A DNA stretch of 64,000 nucleotides from Costus lasius (Eukaryota; Streptophyta; Magnoliopsida; Zingiberales; Costaceae). A program made the translations under genes and the position numbers. The notes under the pieces are model-generated. The model was not told the DNA's origin. It searched no databases and saw nothing but the letters and a program-made list of their open reading frames with translations. Below, one piece after another: positions 1 to 9,972 of this stretch (position 1 is the first letter of the stretch; every line of letters starts with the position of its first letter). The stretch covers positions 30,305,439-30,369,438 of the forward strand of contig CM050450.1 of assembly GCA_027563935.2 (NCBI GenBank), read 5' to 3'.

Positions 1-379
1 CGCTACACGCCTGTCCGCAGTCGACCTATAGCCACCTCGTGCTTGCGCACAGGTGCCATCTGGTCAACCCATCTAGGCTGTCAGATAGTCTGATCAAACT
101 GATTAGATCTAGACTCGACTGTGACTTCAACCCTAATAACCCGTCTAAGTTTTTAAAGTAGGCGCCTCTTAGATCTAAGGTGAGTCGCGCAAGTAATATA
201 GTTTTTGAGAAAAACTAATAAGCGCCAACATACATGCGCCAAATAGAAAACATGTTCATCAGGTGTTTCGCATGAACAACTTAACATGTAATTTTCGCAT
301 GTAATGTAGATCTAAGCATACAAGTGCAAACATGGATCACAAAAGCCTCAAGCAATCATAAAAACATGCTAATAACCTC

Positions 380-391
380 GCTCTGATACCA
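380..391 (-). other. Primer-binding site of B1 (initiator tRNA-Met type)
   Basis: On the minus strand it reads TGGTATCAGAGC, two bases after the LTR end. This is the standard complement of the 3' end of plant initiator tRNA-Met used by most Copia elements. Confidence 0.9.
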
Positions 392-393
392 AT

Positions 394-2073
394 TGTAAGT
401 CCCCTAAAGGGGGAGGGCGAAACCCTAAAGTGGCGCATGTAAATTTTGGGCAGCGGAAATAAGGGTTTCTAGGTGATCGGTTGCATGCATGTCATATGAT
501 CAACTATTAAAACTTGTATACATTGATAAGAGTCATACCATCGCCATTGCTTGGATGGTGCCTTGGAAGAAGAGAGCGAAAGGGATCTCCTCCAGAAGAT
601 GCGCACACAAGAAGAAGATCGCCTACTTCTTGTTGATCCTTGTGCTAGCAAAGACCTTCAAGTCTCCTGATCGAATGGAATGGAAGAAGAGATGTCTTGC
701 TTGGCCGAGACCTCCTTGTCGTCAACTCCTTCAACACACGAGAGTTAGAGAGCATCGAGAGGAAGAGGCGACAATAGGCGTGAGATGAGCGAACGTGAGG
801 CGTGACCATGTTTTTGGAAACATGGTTTCCCAAAATAGAAAACCCCCTCAACGTGTGATGCGTTCACTCCAAGTGAACCATCGCATTTTTCTCTCCTATT
901 GAACCATGCGCTCACTTAATGAGCCAGTTCAATTTGGTTTGGTTCAAAGACCAATTAACCCAAGCATTTGGTCTAGATCACAATTAAACCCTAAGGCTCC
1001 AGATCTAACCGTTCATCTCCTGATGCTCCTAATCTCACCGATCTAGCATCAATTCTCTCGATCGAAGCTTACCGATCTCAAGCCCTAATCAATCAAACAT
1101 GATCAGACCAGATCTCACTTACAATCAGAGTTTAAATCCCTTTAAACTGAACCAAAACAATTCAGTCCATACGATCTGACTTAAGTAAGCCATATCATCA
1201 AATTGTGCGACCCTAAGGGTTTCCTTTAAATGTCGGTAATGATAACTTACGTTATCACGATCAGTGAGGGGTATCTAGCAACACATCACTGTCTCCCAAT
1301 ATAAAGGAAAGAGTCTTCCAAGACTACACCCAAACCACAGCACAAGTGTGAACCCAAGTCACTAGACATACGTGTTTCCTTTGCCACTGGATGTTCTTAT
1401 TGGACAAGCGTGTCAAGCCTGTAATTCCAATATGATGAGAATGATTAGATCAGATGATCATAGTCATCTGGGTATGGCCATACACTTTCTCAATCATCTC
1501 ATCCAGGGGGCCCCTTTAGAACATCACACTCCAATCAAGGAGACGACAATCCTATATCTATCACTAGCGCCCTAACATGACTCATGCTCATTATCCAAGA
1601 TAGTCTATAACCATTATATTTCAAATGATATTGAACTACCTCAAAATAATGTCAATCATCATTTAAAAACACAAGTGATCTCAAGTCAGAGGAAATATGC
1701 CACTTGTTTGCATACAAGGATTATTCACATTGTGACAAGCGATTGAATATCCTAGTAGGGTCTGTCCAGTACATCCAATGTACCCATGAGTCTACATCTT
1801 ATTCCATGCTCAAAGCATCCTATAAGATTAGAACACATATTAGTCTCAACCATATCAAGGCTGTCTCATGTTCACCAAGATATCTCGACTAAGGACAAAA
1901 CTGCATGTCAGCCAAGCTGAACAGCATTGAGACATTATTCAGAAATATACATATTGCAGCAGATGATGTAACAACCTGAATAACAACCATTGCCTTTATA
2001 AACTTAGAGTTTATACATGATACTGAAAGAATCCCAAGGCCTCAAACATTAGCCTTAAGGGCATACCCCAACA
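394..2073 (-). repeat. 5' LTR of B1 (1,680 bp)
   Basis: It starts on the minus strand at 2073 with TGTTGGGGTATGCCC and ends at 394 with GGGGACTTACA, next to the primer-binding site. It carries the family B landmarks: the TATGGCCATACCCAGGTGA block, the CTTGTCCAAT block and AGGGTCGCACA. Near its 3' end there is a single C4/G4 hairpin at 401-413, where B4 and B5 have two. Confidence 0.9.
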
Positions 2074-2269
2074 GTCCCCAATTACAGTACCGTAAAAACT
2101 AATATGGTACTGCCATAATATGCTAAAAACTCTCGGATGAAATCGGATCAGGATTATGGCACCGTAACACTGATTACGGCAGTGCCGTATTTTGTACAAA
2201 ATTTTATTTTCTTGCAAAAAGAGAAGAAAAAATTAATTCTAAAAATAAACTAAAATAAAAGAAACTAAG

Positions 2270-2330
2270 CTAAGTAAAAGTGCTTGGGTTGCCTCCCAAT
2301 AAGTGCTAATTTTAGGTCATTAGCTTGACC
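2270..2330 (-). pseudogene. Integrase C-terminal tail of a gypsy element
   Basis: In one minus-strand frame this translates to a stretch containing ANDLKLALIGRQPK. This is the well-known ending of Athila/Tat-type gypsy polyproteins, seen at DNA level as the frequent plant repeat TTGGGAGGCAACCCAAG. No integrase core lies upstream of it, so it marks the far side of a deletion of pol. Confidence 0.65.
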
Positions 2331-2401
2331 AAAACAAAAAATCATGGTGAAGCAGGTGGATCAATACCAAAGTAGATAACATATAGTTTTCTCTTTTTTC
2401 G

Positions 2402-3060
2402 CTATCCAAAAAGTTTAGCCACTAATTCAAATATCCAAAATTTTAAATAAATCACAATTGACATGGCTTTCTCAAATATGCGGAAATCAAAATTAATATT
2501 TTCAACTTCACATAAAGGATATTCAATGATCTTCCTAAATTTATCAGAGAGCAAAATCATAAGTGCTTTCTTCAAATTTATATTTTCAATGGCTATAGGA
2601 CTTTGATCAAAAGATATAAGCATTGGATCATCAAAATAATCTTTCTTTCTCACATTAGATTCCTCAATGAAACATAAATTTTTAAATAAATCACAAGAGT
2701 CAACAGTAGATATGGGCAAAACATCAGAGTGAGATACATCAATCTTCATAATGTTTAAATCCTTTTCAAGTTCCTCATGCTCACAATCAAAAAATTTATC
2801 AATTTCAAAATTATCAACAAAATCAGAATAAGATTTCTCTAAATTAGTCCCCTCATATCCTTCATCAGATTCAACCACAAACAATATATCATCAAAAGAA
2901 TCAATTTCATCAAAAGAGGGTTTTCAATTTCAATTTCATCAACCTTTTCCACAAATAAACTATTAGATGAATCAATTTCACAATCATCAAAATTAGAGTG
3001 AGATGCATTAATGTTCACATAAGGCTCAATCTCAAAACAATCATAATCAGAGGGAGAAAT
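2402..3060 (-). pseudogene. Acidic C-terminal extension of the gypsy gag, frame-broken
   Basis: An open stretch at 2402-2884 encodes 160 residues rich in Asp, Glu, Asn and Ser. The same kind of sequence continues toward 3060 in another frame directly below the gag stop, so one coding region probably ran through and later shifted frame. No catalytic motif is visible: there is no DTG protease motif and no reverse transcriptase signature. Confidence 0.45.
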
Positions 3061-3072
3061 TTCTAAATCAAT

Positions 3073-3633
3073 TTATTCAATTTCCAAATCAAACTCAAAT
3101 AAACATGCTTTTTGTGCTAACTGGGTTTCTAAAATTTCAGAATTAGCAGTTAAAGATTCTACATGAGAAGCAAGCTGACCAATTATTCCCTTAAGATCTT
3201 CAATTTCCTTACTTTGATTCATCATGATTTGGCTTTGATTTGTCATGAATTTTTCAAGCATGGATTTAAGCCTAGATTTTTTAGTATCCTCAAAGTATGG
3301 TTCAAAAACATGATTCGGACAATCCTCATAAAAAGAAGTTTGATTTTCCCATCTAGAATTATAATGATCATCTTGATAGCATGATAAATTAGAATTTGGA
3401 GAATTTAGAATTGGGCAATTAGAACTATAATGATCAAAGCAACCACAAATATCACATCTATTAGAAGACATAGAGAGCATATAAGAGTTAAACTTATCTT
3501 GAAGTGTGCACAATGAATTATTTTCATACATTCCTTGTGGCATATATACCTCACCTCTTTTAGTTGCCCACGAGTTGTGATTTAAAGTCATATCTTCAAA
3601 TATATCAAGAACAGAAGGATAATCCAACACCAA
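3073..3633 (-). pseudogene. gag fragment of a Ty3/gypsy element with zinc knuckle
   Basis: The 186-residue reading frame has a CX2CX4HX4C knuckle at residues 60-73 (C60, C63, H68, C73), which binds genomic RNA in retroelement capsids. A Lys/Glu-rich, probably coiled-coil segment follows at about residues 119-165, typical of Athila/Tat gag. The large N-terminal capsid part is absent or out of frame, so it is a fragment. It lies directly inside a tRNA-Asp type primer site on the same strand. Confidence 0.65.
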
Positions 3634-3846
3634 TCAATCAAATTATTATTTTTATTTTTTTAGAATATATATATATAAAATAAAAAATATAAAACACAAG
3701 TAAATTCACAAATTTTAGAAAATCTCAGTTCTGTCACAACTTCTGAAAATCCAAAACCTGCAAAAACAAAAAACAAAGTTAAATCTAAAAAAATAAAACT
3801 TAGTCTAGTAATATCAACAACTATTTTGATATTAACAAAACTAAGG

Positions 3847-3864
3847 TTCCCGGTAACGGCGCCA
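3847..3864 (-). other. Primer-binding site, tRNA-Asp type
   Basis: On the minus strand it reads TGGCGCCGTTACCGGGAA, close to the complement of the 3' end of plant tRNA-Asp used by Athila/Tat gypsy elements. A decayed look-alike followed by the same CAAAAACTTGTT string lies at 3972-3996, so this end of the LTR seems to have been duplicated. Confidence 0.7.
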
Positions 3865-4287
3865 AAAACTTGTTGTGATCCGAAAGGACACACTTATGAA
3901 TACAAGTAGGTAGACTTATTTCAGGTGTCGCGGCCAAAACCTAAGTGTTGGTGTACAGGGCTATTGTCACTCCCTGACACGGTTCCAAAAACTTGTTATC
4001 CCTAAACTTGTAGTATCCGCAAGTGCACGGATACTCAAGGTAATAAAGAAAAGTATCGATCCCACAGAGACCTTATTGTTAAGTATCAAATAGTTGTATT
4101 CTCACTAACTAAGTAAACCGAATATGATGCAAGTGAATAATCGATAAACACACGGGAAAATAATCAAAGAGATAAACTGGGACTAGGGTTTCATCCACCT
4201 TAATTCCAATGATTAGATATAAATAAAAGGTCGTCAAACTAATTTTATTATGATAAAGACTTAATTTACTTCATAAAGGGATCATCT

Positions 4288-4517
4288 CACTTTCGTGCAG
4301 ACAATCATGCAGGGATCAATCCTCGCTTTCGCGCAAGATCTATCCCAATGCTAAAGATAAGTAAATCATCAGTCAAAGAACTCAAAGATCACTTTCGTGC
4401 ATCCGAATTCTAAGTTGATTGTCTCGAGTGGAATCTCCAGGATCACTTTCGTGCATCCGAGACTCAACACAAGTTCTACTTATGGTTTTCCAACAGATCG
4501 GTACTCACTTTCATGCA
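4288..4517. repeat. Five dispersed copies of a CACTTTCGTGCA motif
   Basis: Copies begin at 4288, 4324, 4390, 4444 and 4506, three exact and two with one or two changes. Spacing is irregular (36-66 bases), so this is not a simple tandem array. It lies in the part of the gypsy element I read as LTR; the function is unknown. Confidence 0.6.
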
Positions 4518-5304
4518 ATACCTATCAATGTTTATTACAATAACTCAACCCTAGATTCAAATTATCTATCATGACAATAATATCAGTAAAATTACACAAA
4601 TAAGAACTAACCTAAGAGAGTTCCTAACATGCAATTCTAGGGTTCCAAGTTCTTAAGCAAGTCACCTTTCGGTCCTTATTGCGAGAACTCTAAAACATGA
4701 ATAATAATATCAATCTATGGAGAATCAAGTACAATTATTCACATAAGTAAAATTATCATCATAAAACTATTCTGACGAAGGTAAAAAGTTATCTAATCAT
4801 TAAGAAATCAAAGGAAATTACACCCTAAGTCCCAAAGATGTTTAAGCTTTCATAGAGGGAAGATTACAATAGTCCATGTTGAAGAAAATCGAAAGGAAGG
4901 AGAAAATAGAAATTACGGTACGGCCGTAAAGAAGTTTACGGCTGTAATCTGGGCGCAACTGCGGCGGCGCTCGGTTTTGTGTTGATTTCTCCTCCGTTTG
5001 ATCTCCTTTTTCTCTTAAACTTATGGGCTGTTGTCTCCTCCTCCAAGCGAAGCTTCTGTGTGAAAATTGCAGCCTGAGGTGTCCTCTACGCCTCTCGGCG
5101 CGACGCTAAACCCTAAGCACCTCTCCTTTGATTGCTCTCTCGATACTGGATAAAAATTGGGTCTCCCACTTCGTGTGTCTTCTCTTCTTTAAGATGAGTC
5201 CGTAGCATATTTCGGATCTTAATTTAGAGGTCTAGATCAAAAGATATGGTCCGTGCAAAATTCAAGCTTCGGAGTTGACCGGGAAAATCGTGAGCTGCGT
5301 TGTA

Positions 5305-5690
5305 ATTATGGCCATAATGAAGTTTACGGCAGTGCCATAATTCTGGACAGTGAGTTCTCGGGTTGAAATATTCTAAAATTATGGTACTGTGAAGTTCTTT
5401 ACGGCAGTCCCGTAATGTCGACAATCCTTCGGGTGGAAAATCGACCCGAATTACGGTACCGTAAATTTCGTCACGGCAGTACTGTAATCGTCTTGAAATC
5501 TCTGGTTTGAAAAATCCCAAAATACGGCACCGTAAAGATTGTTACAGCGGTGCTGTAATCTCACGAAATTCTCTAGCCTGAAAAACTCCAAATTACGGCA
5601 CGGCACAGGAATTACGGCAGTACCGTAATTTTGATCTGTGAGTGCAATCAAATTACGGTACCGTAAATTCCATAATGCGGGTGCCGTAAT
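5305..5690. repeat. Array of six palindromic units, period about 72 bp
   Basis: Units start at 5305, 5378, 5450, 5522, 5592 and 5652. Each is a 38-39 bp inverted repeat of the type ATTACGGTACCGTAAA, a short spacer, then TTACGGCAGTGCCGTAAT, so both the arms and the whole unit are nearly self-complementary. Linkers of about 20-35 bp differ more than the units. A lone unit lies at 4912-4948 and two more at 2081-2120 and 2153-2190 in the other LTR of the same element, again 72 bp apart. Confidence 0.8.
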
Positions 5691-5941
5691 GTGCTCTAAA
5701 GCTCTGATTCTTCTGAAATTTTATAGTTGACTTCGTTTCAACGTCTGGAATCCATTGGTGTGCTCAATTCTCTCAAAATCCATCAAAATATAGCACTTTT
5801 TACTTGAAAATCATGAAAAACCAAAATAGAAGTAGATTTTGTAATATTTGATAAAAAGACATAAAAATAAGCAAAGTAGTAATAATATGACACAAAAAGA
5901 TATATAAAATGGCATGAAATTTACTATAAATTTTGGTATCA

Positions 5942-6233
5942 TCACCCATCTTTTCTATGCACATTAATAAATTTCTTAATACTGAAACCAGTCCTCCTTG
6001 CATATGCATTATAGAAATTATATGCTTCTTCTTCATTTGAAAACTCCATACCAATTTTAGGCTCATTTAAAGAGCTCTCAAGTTCATCACAAGTTTCCTA
6101 TTATAAATGTTTTAATATAAATAATAAAAATTTATAAAACAAACATAGTAATAAATTGCATTATTACCTCGAAAAGTTGTAGGTCTTCTTCAACTGGTGC
6201 AAATCCACTTGCCTCAGCCTCTCTAATCCCCAT
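5942..6233 (-). pseudogene. N-terminal fragment of a FAR1-type (FHY3/FAR1 family) gene, two exons
   Basis: Exon 1 (6168-6233) encodes 22 residues from ATG. An intron at 6098-6167 (70 bp) starts GTAATA and ends ATAATAG, and the frame is kept across it. Exon 2 (5942-6097) encodes 51 residues that include [20 protein letters not shown] followed by [10 protein letters not shown], the start of the FAR1 DNA-binding domain found in FRS transcription factors and related Mutator transposases. The reading ends at TGA (5942-5944). That base run also contains a weak GT donor, so a further exon cannot be excluded, but none is visible before the gypsy element begins. The WRKY-like zinc ligands that normally follow are missing. 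It is probably a truncated gene. Confidence 0.6.
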
Positions 6234-6659
6234 TATGTTTGAATAAATTCTTCATTTAAATAAGAGTCTATAAAAAAAATATCTAGAAAAGCCAACCTCT
6301 AATAATGGCTTTAGCTTGACATGGGAAAATTAGTGATTTAGTGTTATGGAAGAAACAAGTTCTGTTCCTCCCATTGCATACAGATGGAAAATTCAAGCTC
6401 TAAAAATGATTAAACAAGACAAACTTGCCTCTATACACTTCTAAATCCATGTGCAAACTATTGTGATATACAAAAATCAACCAAATTGAGTAAATAAGAT
6501 AAACATAATCATGAAATTAAGTAAAACACAAAATGGAAGAAAAACATAGCGATTCTTATGCAATCAATACATCTATATCATTCGTAATTATAATAGTGCC
6601 CTAATTAACAAGAAGTAGCAATGAGAAAATAAGAAGTAAATACATTAAAGCAATAATAC

Positions 6660-7304
6660 CCCTTCCAATCGCCGTTAGGAGAACTTGTGGCCGGAGCTGG
6701 AGGGGCAGTCAACGACGTATGGGACAAGAAGCGAGCAGATGATGATGCTTGGTTGGTGAGAATGAGAGGAGAAGCAAGCGGACAACCGTCAGAGGGCGAG
6801 ACGAGAACAAGCGAAGAGCAAAGGGCAGCTGGGCAGCGGCGAGAGCAAGAATGGGAATAGGAGCAGGAGCTTCGGCAAGAATAGACACTAGGCGAGAGTG
6901 GCGAGAGCGTAGCAACAGCAAGAACAGACGATGTTGCTCTGTTGGAGCAGATGGAAGAACGGGCAGAGGGTAGATTTCTGCCCTAAATCGGGCACGGGAG
7001 TTGAGCGAGTGGCTAGAAAATATCAACCGTTTGATCAAATAATACACACGCATCAGAGGGCGAGACGAGAACGAGCGAAGGGAAGCCGGGCATCGGCGAG
7101 AGCAAGAATGGGAATAGGAGCAGGAGCTTGGGCGAGAATAGACACCAAGTGAGAGCGGCGAGAGCGTAGCAATGGAAAGAACAGATGACGATGCTCTGCT
7201 GGAGCAGACGGAAGAACGGGCAGAGGGGAGATTTCTGCCCTAAATCGGGTGCGGGAGTTGAGCGAGTGGCTAGAAAATATCAACCGTTTGATGAAATAAC
7301 ACAT
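6660..7304 (-). other. Putative 5' leader exon of the FAR1-type gene, with a tandem duplication
   Basis: On the minus strand this CT-rich, GC-richer stretch ends at a GGAAGGG/GTATT donor-like site near 6660. A good acceptor (T-rich run then TAG) lies at 6268-6270, just before the FAR1 start exon, which makes a leader exon and a leader intron of about 390 bp plausible. About 250-264 bp is present twice head to tail: 6790-7053 and 7054-7304. Each copy holds an open frame on both strands, but the encoded Arg/Ser/Pro-rich peptides resemble nothing I know and are probably not translated. Confidence 0.4.
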
Positions 7305-7383
7305 AAGGTATAGCCGCTTGGATGGTTTTAGTTGTATGCATGTGCCTAGACAACGCACCCATGAAGACGCGGATGCTCGGTCG

Positions 7384-7428
7384 GCGTTCGAATTGAGGAG
7401 TTGACCTGAGTCAACAAAATTCGAACGC
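7384..7428. promoter_or_regulatory. Nested palindrome carrying two W-box cores
   Basis: The outer arms GCGTTCGAATT (7384-7394) and AATTCGAACGC (7418-7428) are perfect inverted copies. Inside them GTTGAC (7400-7405) and GTCAAC (7410-7415) form a second inverted pair around CTGA. The inner arms are W-box cores (TTGAC) on opposite strands, bound by WRKY factors. It lies upstream of the putative FAR1 leader. Regulatory use is inferred only. Confidence 0.4.
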
Positions 7429-7531
7429 TGAATTTTGCTAATGCAAATTTAATTGGATTTCGGCATACAATAAGAGGAGAAGGGGGTGGCATGGACGGGT
7501 GAGTTAACGTGGGCGTGACAACTACCATAGG

Positions 7532-8713
7532 GGTCACGCCCCGGTCGGATCGGCCTAAAAACAGCGCTTATCCGCTATCTCAGGGTCGTCCGGCGGAACA
7601 CCGGAACACAACTATCTAGGGTTTTCGATCCAAAATTTGAAACCCTAACTCCCCGAATAATATTTTATCCCCAAATTACAGATCGCACGGGAAAACCCTA
7701 ACACTAGAATTCAAAATCCCCAAATTGAGATTTTACCTTGATTTTGACCAAAAGTCAAAATCACCGCCGATTGCCGATTTAAATCCCGTATGCTGACGTC
7801 CGCCTGACGTCAGCGGTGCAAATCGATTTCGATTTCGATTTGTTGTTTGCCAATGTTGACCCAGTCAACGATGCCTCGTTTCTAATGCTATTAGAAACGC
7901 TTGCCTTGCTTCGTCGTCTTCAGCTGAGCGCCGCCGCGCTCACGTGTGCTTCCGACGGGTGGATGCCGTCGGAGGAGAAGAGGGGTGCTCCACCTGTGCC
8001 TCACCCCAGCCCTCTCGTCGTCGACTGTCGAAGCTCGTCGCTGCCGCGACGGAGAAGATTGCAGGAAACAGGAGACGAAGATCGGAAGGAATGAAGCTTC
8101 GTTTATTCGCTTGATTATAAGCTTACAGACTCTCCTTACTCTGGCGACCCACGTCGCCGGTGCCCTTGATCCCTCCCTCGCCGGTGACTCCCCAGTCACC
8201 GGTTACAATCTCTCTGATCTCGCTTCACGAAGTTCGCTCAAAACTCCTCGTACGCCGGTGTGGTCGAAGACGCTGCTGATGAAGATGATCCACCCTCTTC
8301 GTCCGCCCTCGGACGTTTATAGAGAAGGGCGCCGCTCACCTCTGTGAACCTCGTCCGCCTCGTCCAAATCGGGAAGCTATCCCGATTCTTTCGCTCGACC
8401 GCGTCTTCCGCTCCTCGCAGCCACGCTCGCGTCCGTGTCCGAATTCCTTGCTTCGCCAGCCGCACGGACGCCGTCGCCGTCCAGTCCGGTTCTTTCACGC
8501 CGCCTGCGGCTACAAGCATCGTCGCCTGCGTTCGCGTCCGAGCCACGCGGGGAAGACGCGTCGTGCGTCGAGCTGCGGTATTTGGGGTCAAAATACCCCG
8601 TTGACCCTGCTTTGCACCAATTCGGGCTTCGTAGACATGGGCTTGGACTTTGATTTGGGCTTGTTCCTGGCCCGGTGGGCTTTGGGCTGAACCCGCTGAA
8701 CCGGGGCCTAACA
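7532..8713 (+). mobile_element. Solo LTR D (1,182 bp) with target duplication ATAGG
   Basis: The stretch starts GGTCACGCCCCGG (the usual TG apparently changed to GG) and ends CCGGGGCCTAACA. ATAGG lies directly on both sides, at 7527-7531 and 8714-8718. It has no convincing gene; the open frames in it are GC-rich and unlike any protein I know. A TTTATAG sequence near 8308 could be its TATA box. TGACGT sites at about 7791-7812 resemble an as-1 element. The start is of the kind common in gypsy LTRs, but the family is unassigned. Confidence 0.6.
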
Positions 8714-8718
8714 ATAGG

Positions 8719-8938
8719 TAACCAACAACATGGCCCACGTCTCTATGTGCCCATGTGGCTCGTTCATGCTCATGCCTCCAACTCTCCACATGAGATTATT
8801 AAACTCAATTTAAATTTTGAATTAAATATTTTAATTCAATTATGTAAAATCTCTTGTCCTCATATGAAACTCCATTCAATCTGTATGTATGACCTAGTAG
8901 GATCTTGTGATGTTAATGTTGGAGAATTATGTGTAGCA
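8719..8938. other. Unassigned AT-rich stretch
   Basis: I recognise no gene, LTR end or RNA here. It lies between solo LTR D and the AAT microsatellite and may be original host DNA. Confidence 0.5.
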
Positions 8939-9058
<120 letters not shown>

Positions 9059-9730
9059 TGCAAAAACATACCTAGAAACGTAATTCCATTGCAAGAGGAT
9101 CCATCCAAGACTACAAAGATCAAATAATATGTTTAGCAAGGTACCCTTGGAAGTGTGCTTGAAGCTATCGGCTGATAAAGATGGCGTAGGTGCATAAATA
9201 TCCACCCTCTATTAGTATCCATATAGTGACCACCTCGGGATCACCCTGCTTTCACATCTGGTGTTATGATAACTCATATTTATACTTTATATGCCTGTAC
9301 CACCTATTTGAGTCATCATTTATTTTCTTTTGATAATTGTTTGGTTCAAATTCATTATTTGGTTCAAAAATTACTATTTCTATCTTTTTAGTTTTTTTAG
9401 ATAAACCATGCATTATTCTATGGATTTCCAAGGCAACCAAACCAAAATTCAAGGTTCAAGAAGTCTCAAGTCTACCATGGAGATTTTGCTCTTGGCTGAA
9501 ATCATTTTCACAATGTAAACACAGTTAGAGGGCCATGAACATCGTCAAAGGCCCATGACAATGAATCTAAACCTAAGACCAAAATGATGGCGCCTGTGTG
9601 AGTCTTTCGCCTCCTTCCACTTAAATCGCTTGCTTGCAATTCTAGGGCTCAATGAATGCAAATCTTGGTCACAAATCTAGAGTATAGGAAGATCTACAAA
9701 TCAATCAAATGAGGCAGCAAAGGAGAGGGA
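9059..9730. other. Unassigned stretch before the family A block
   Basis: AT-rich, with no coding frame, LTR terminus or RNA gene that I can support. It ends where a family A pol fragment begins. Confidence 0.5.
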
Positions 9731-9972
9731 GAAACAAGAATCGCATTCAACAAGTTCATGTAAATGGGTTGTTAGATTCAACCTCCTTTGAGGAGTTTGA
9801 TACTTGCGAGCATTGTTTATTAGGGAAGATGACAAAGACGCCTTTCACTAAGTTAGGTGAAAGGGCAGAAGGTTTGTTGGATCTCATACACAGTGATGTG
9901 TGTGGGCCATTCAGTAAGCCGGCTAAAGGAGGGTACCAATACTTTATCATATTTACTAATGTGTGTGGGCCA
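9731..9972 (+). pseudogene. Copia integrase fragment, family A-like
   Basis: Translated from about 9731 it matches the integrase N-terminal region of A1 and A6, including FDTCEHCLLGKMTK (the zinc-binding Cys pair) and LIHSDVCGPFSK (the first catalytic Asp). It diverges more from A1, A2 and A6 than they do from one another. It breaks off at about 9958. The last 14 bases (9959-9972) repeat its own TGTGTGTGGGCCATT string before family A leader sequence starts, so this is a rearrangement junction and not a working start of A1. Confidence 0.75.

Larger units (their letters stand above)
1..2073 (-). mobile_element. B1: partial family B Copia retrotransposon (5' LTR and start of leader)
   Basis: Read on the minus strand this is a complete LTR followed by a primer-binding site and about 380 bases of untranslated leader that leave the window at base 1. 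The leader matches, in reverse, the leader of B3 around 24300-24430 and the leader of B5 around 49900-50300. No coding part is in view. The bases just right of 2073 belong to a gypsy-type element, so B1 inserted into that element's 3' LTR; its second flank lies outside the window and the target duplication cannot be checked. Confidence 0.85.
2074..5710 (-). mobile_element. Ty3/gypsy-type remnant with gag but no pol (Athila/Tat-like)
   Basis: Minus-strand order is: LTR-like region (about 3870-5710), a tRNA-Asp type primer site (3847-3864), a gag with a CCHC knuckle (3073-3633), an acidic extension (2402-3060), the conserved tail of gypsy integrases (2270-2330), then the start of a second LTR cut at 2074 by B1. 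Protease, reverse transcriptase, RNase H and the integrase core are all missing. The same palindromic repeat with a period near 72 bp lies in both LTR-like parts, which supports their being the two LTRs of one element. The right boundary near 5710 is approximate. It may be a gag-only non-autonomous element or one deleted later. Confidence 0.65.

Noticed and set aside
394..2073. Many GATC and AGATCT sites in the family B LTRs as possible operator-like repeats
   Set aside because: Spacing is irregular and the sites are not kept between copies beyond general sequence identity.
5305..5690. CRISPR-like array of regularly spaced palindromic repeats
   Set aside because: Units vary, linkers are similar to one another and unequal in length, no cas genes exist, and the setting is a plant gypsy LTR.
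7054..7304. The duplicated leader as a short LTR pair or inverted-repeat transposon
   Set aside because: The copies are directly adjacent with no internal region, no TG...CA ends and no target duplication, so a simple tandem duplication fits better.
8238..8789. 183-codon open frame on the minus strand inside solo LTR D
   Set aside because: Arg/Ala/Ser-rich, low-complexity, unlike known proteins, and it crosses the end of the LTR and its target duplication.
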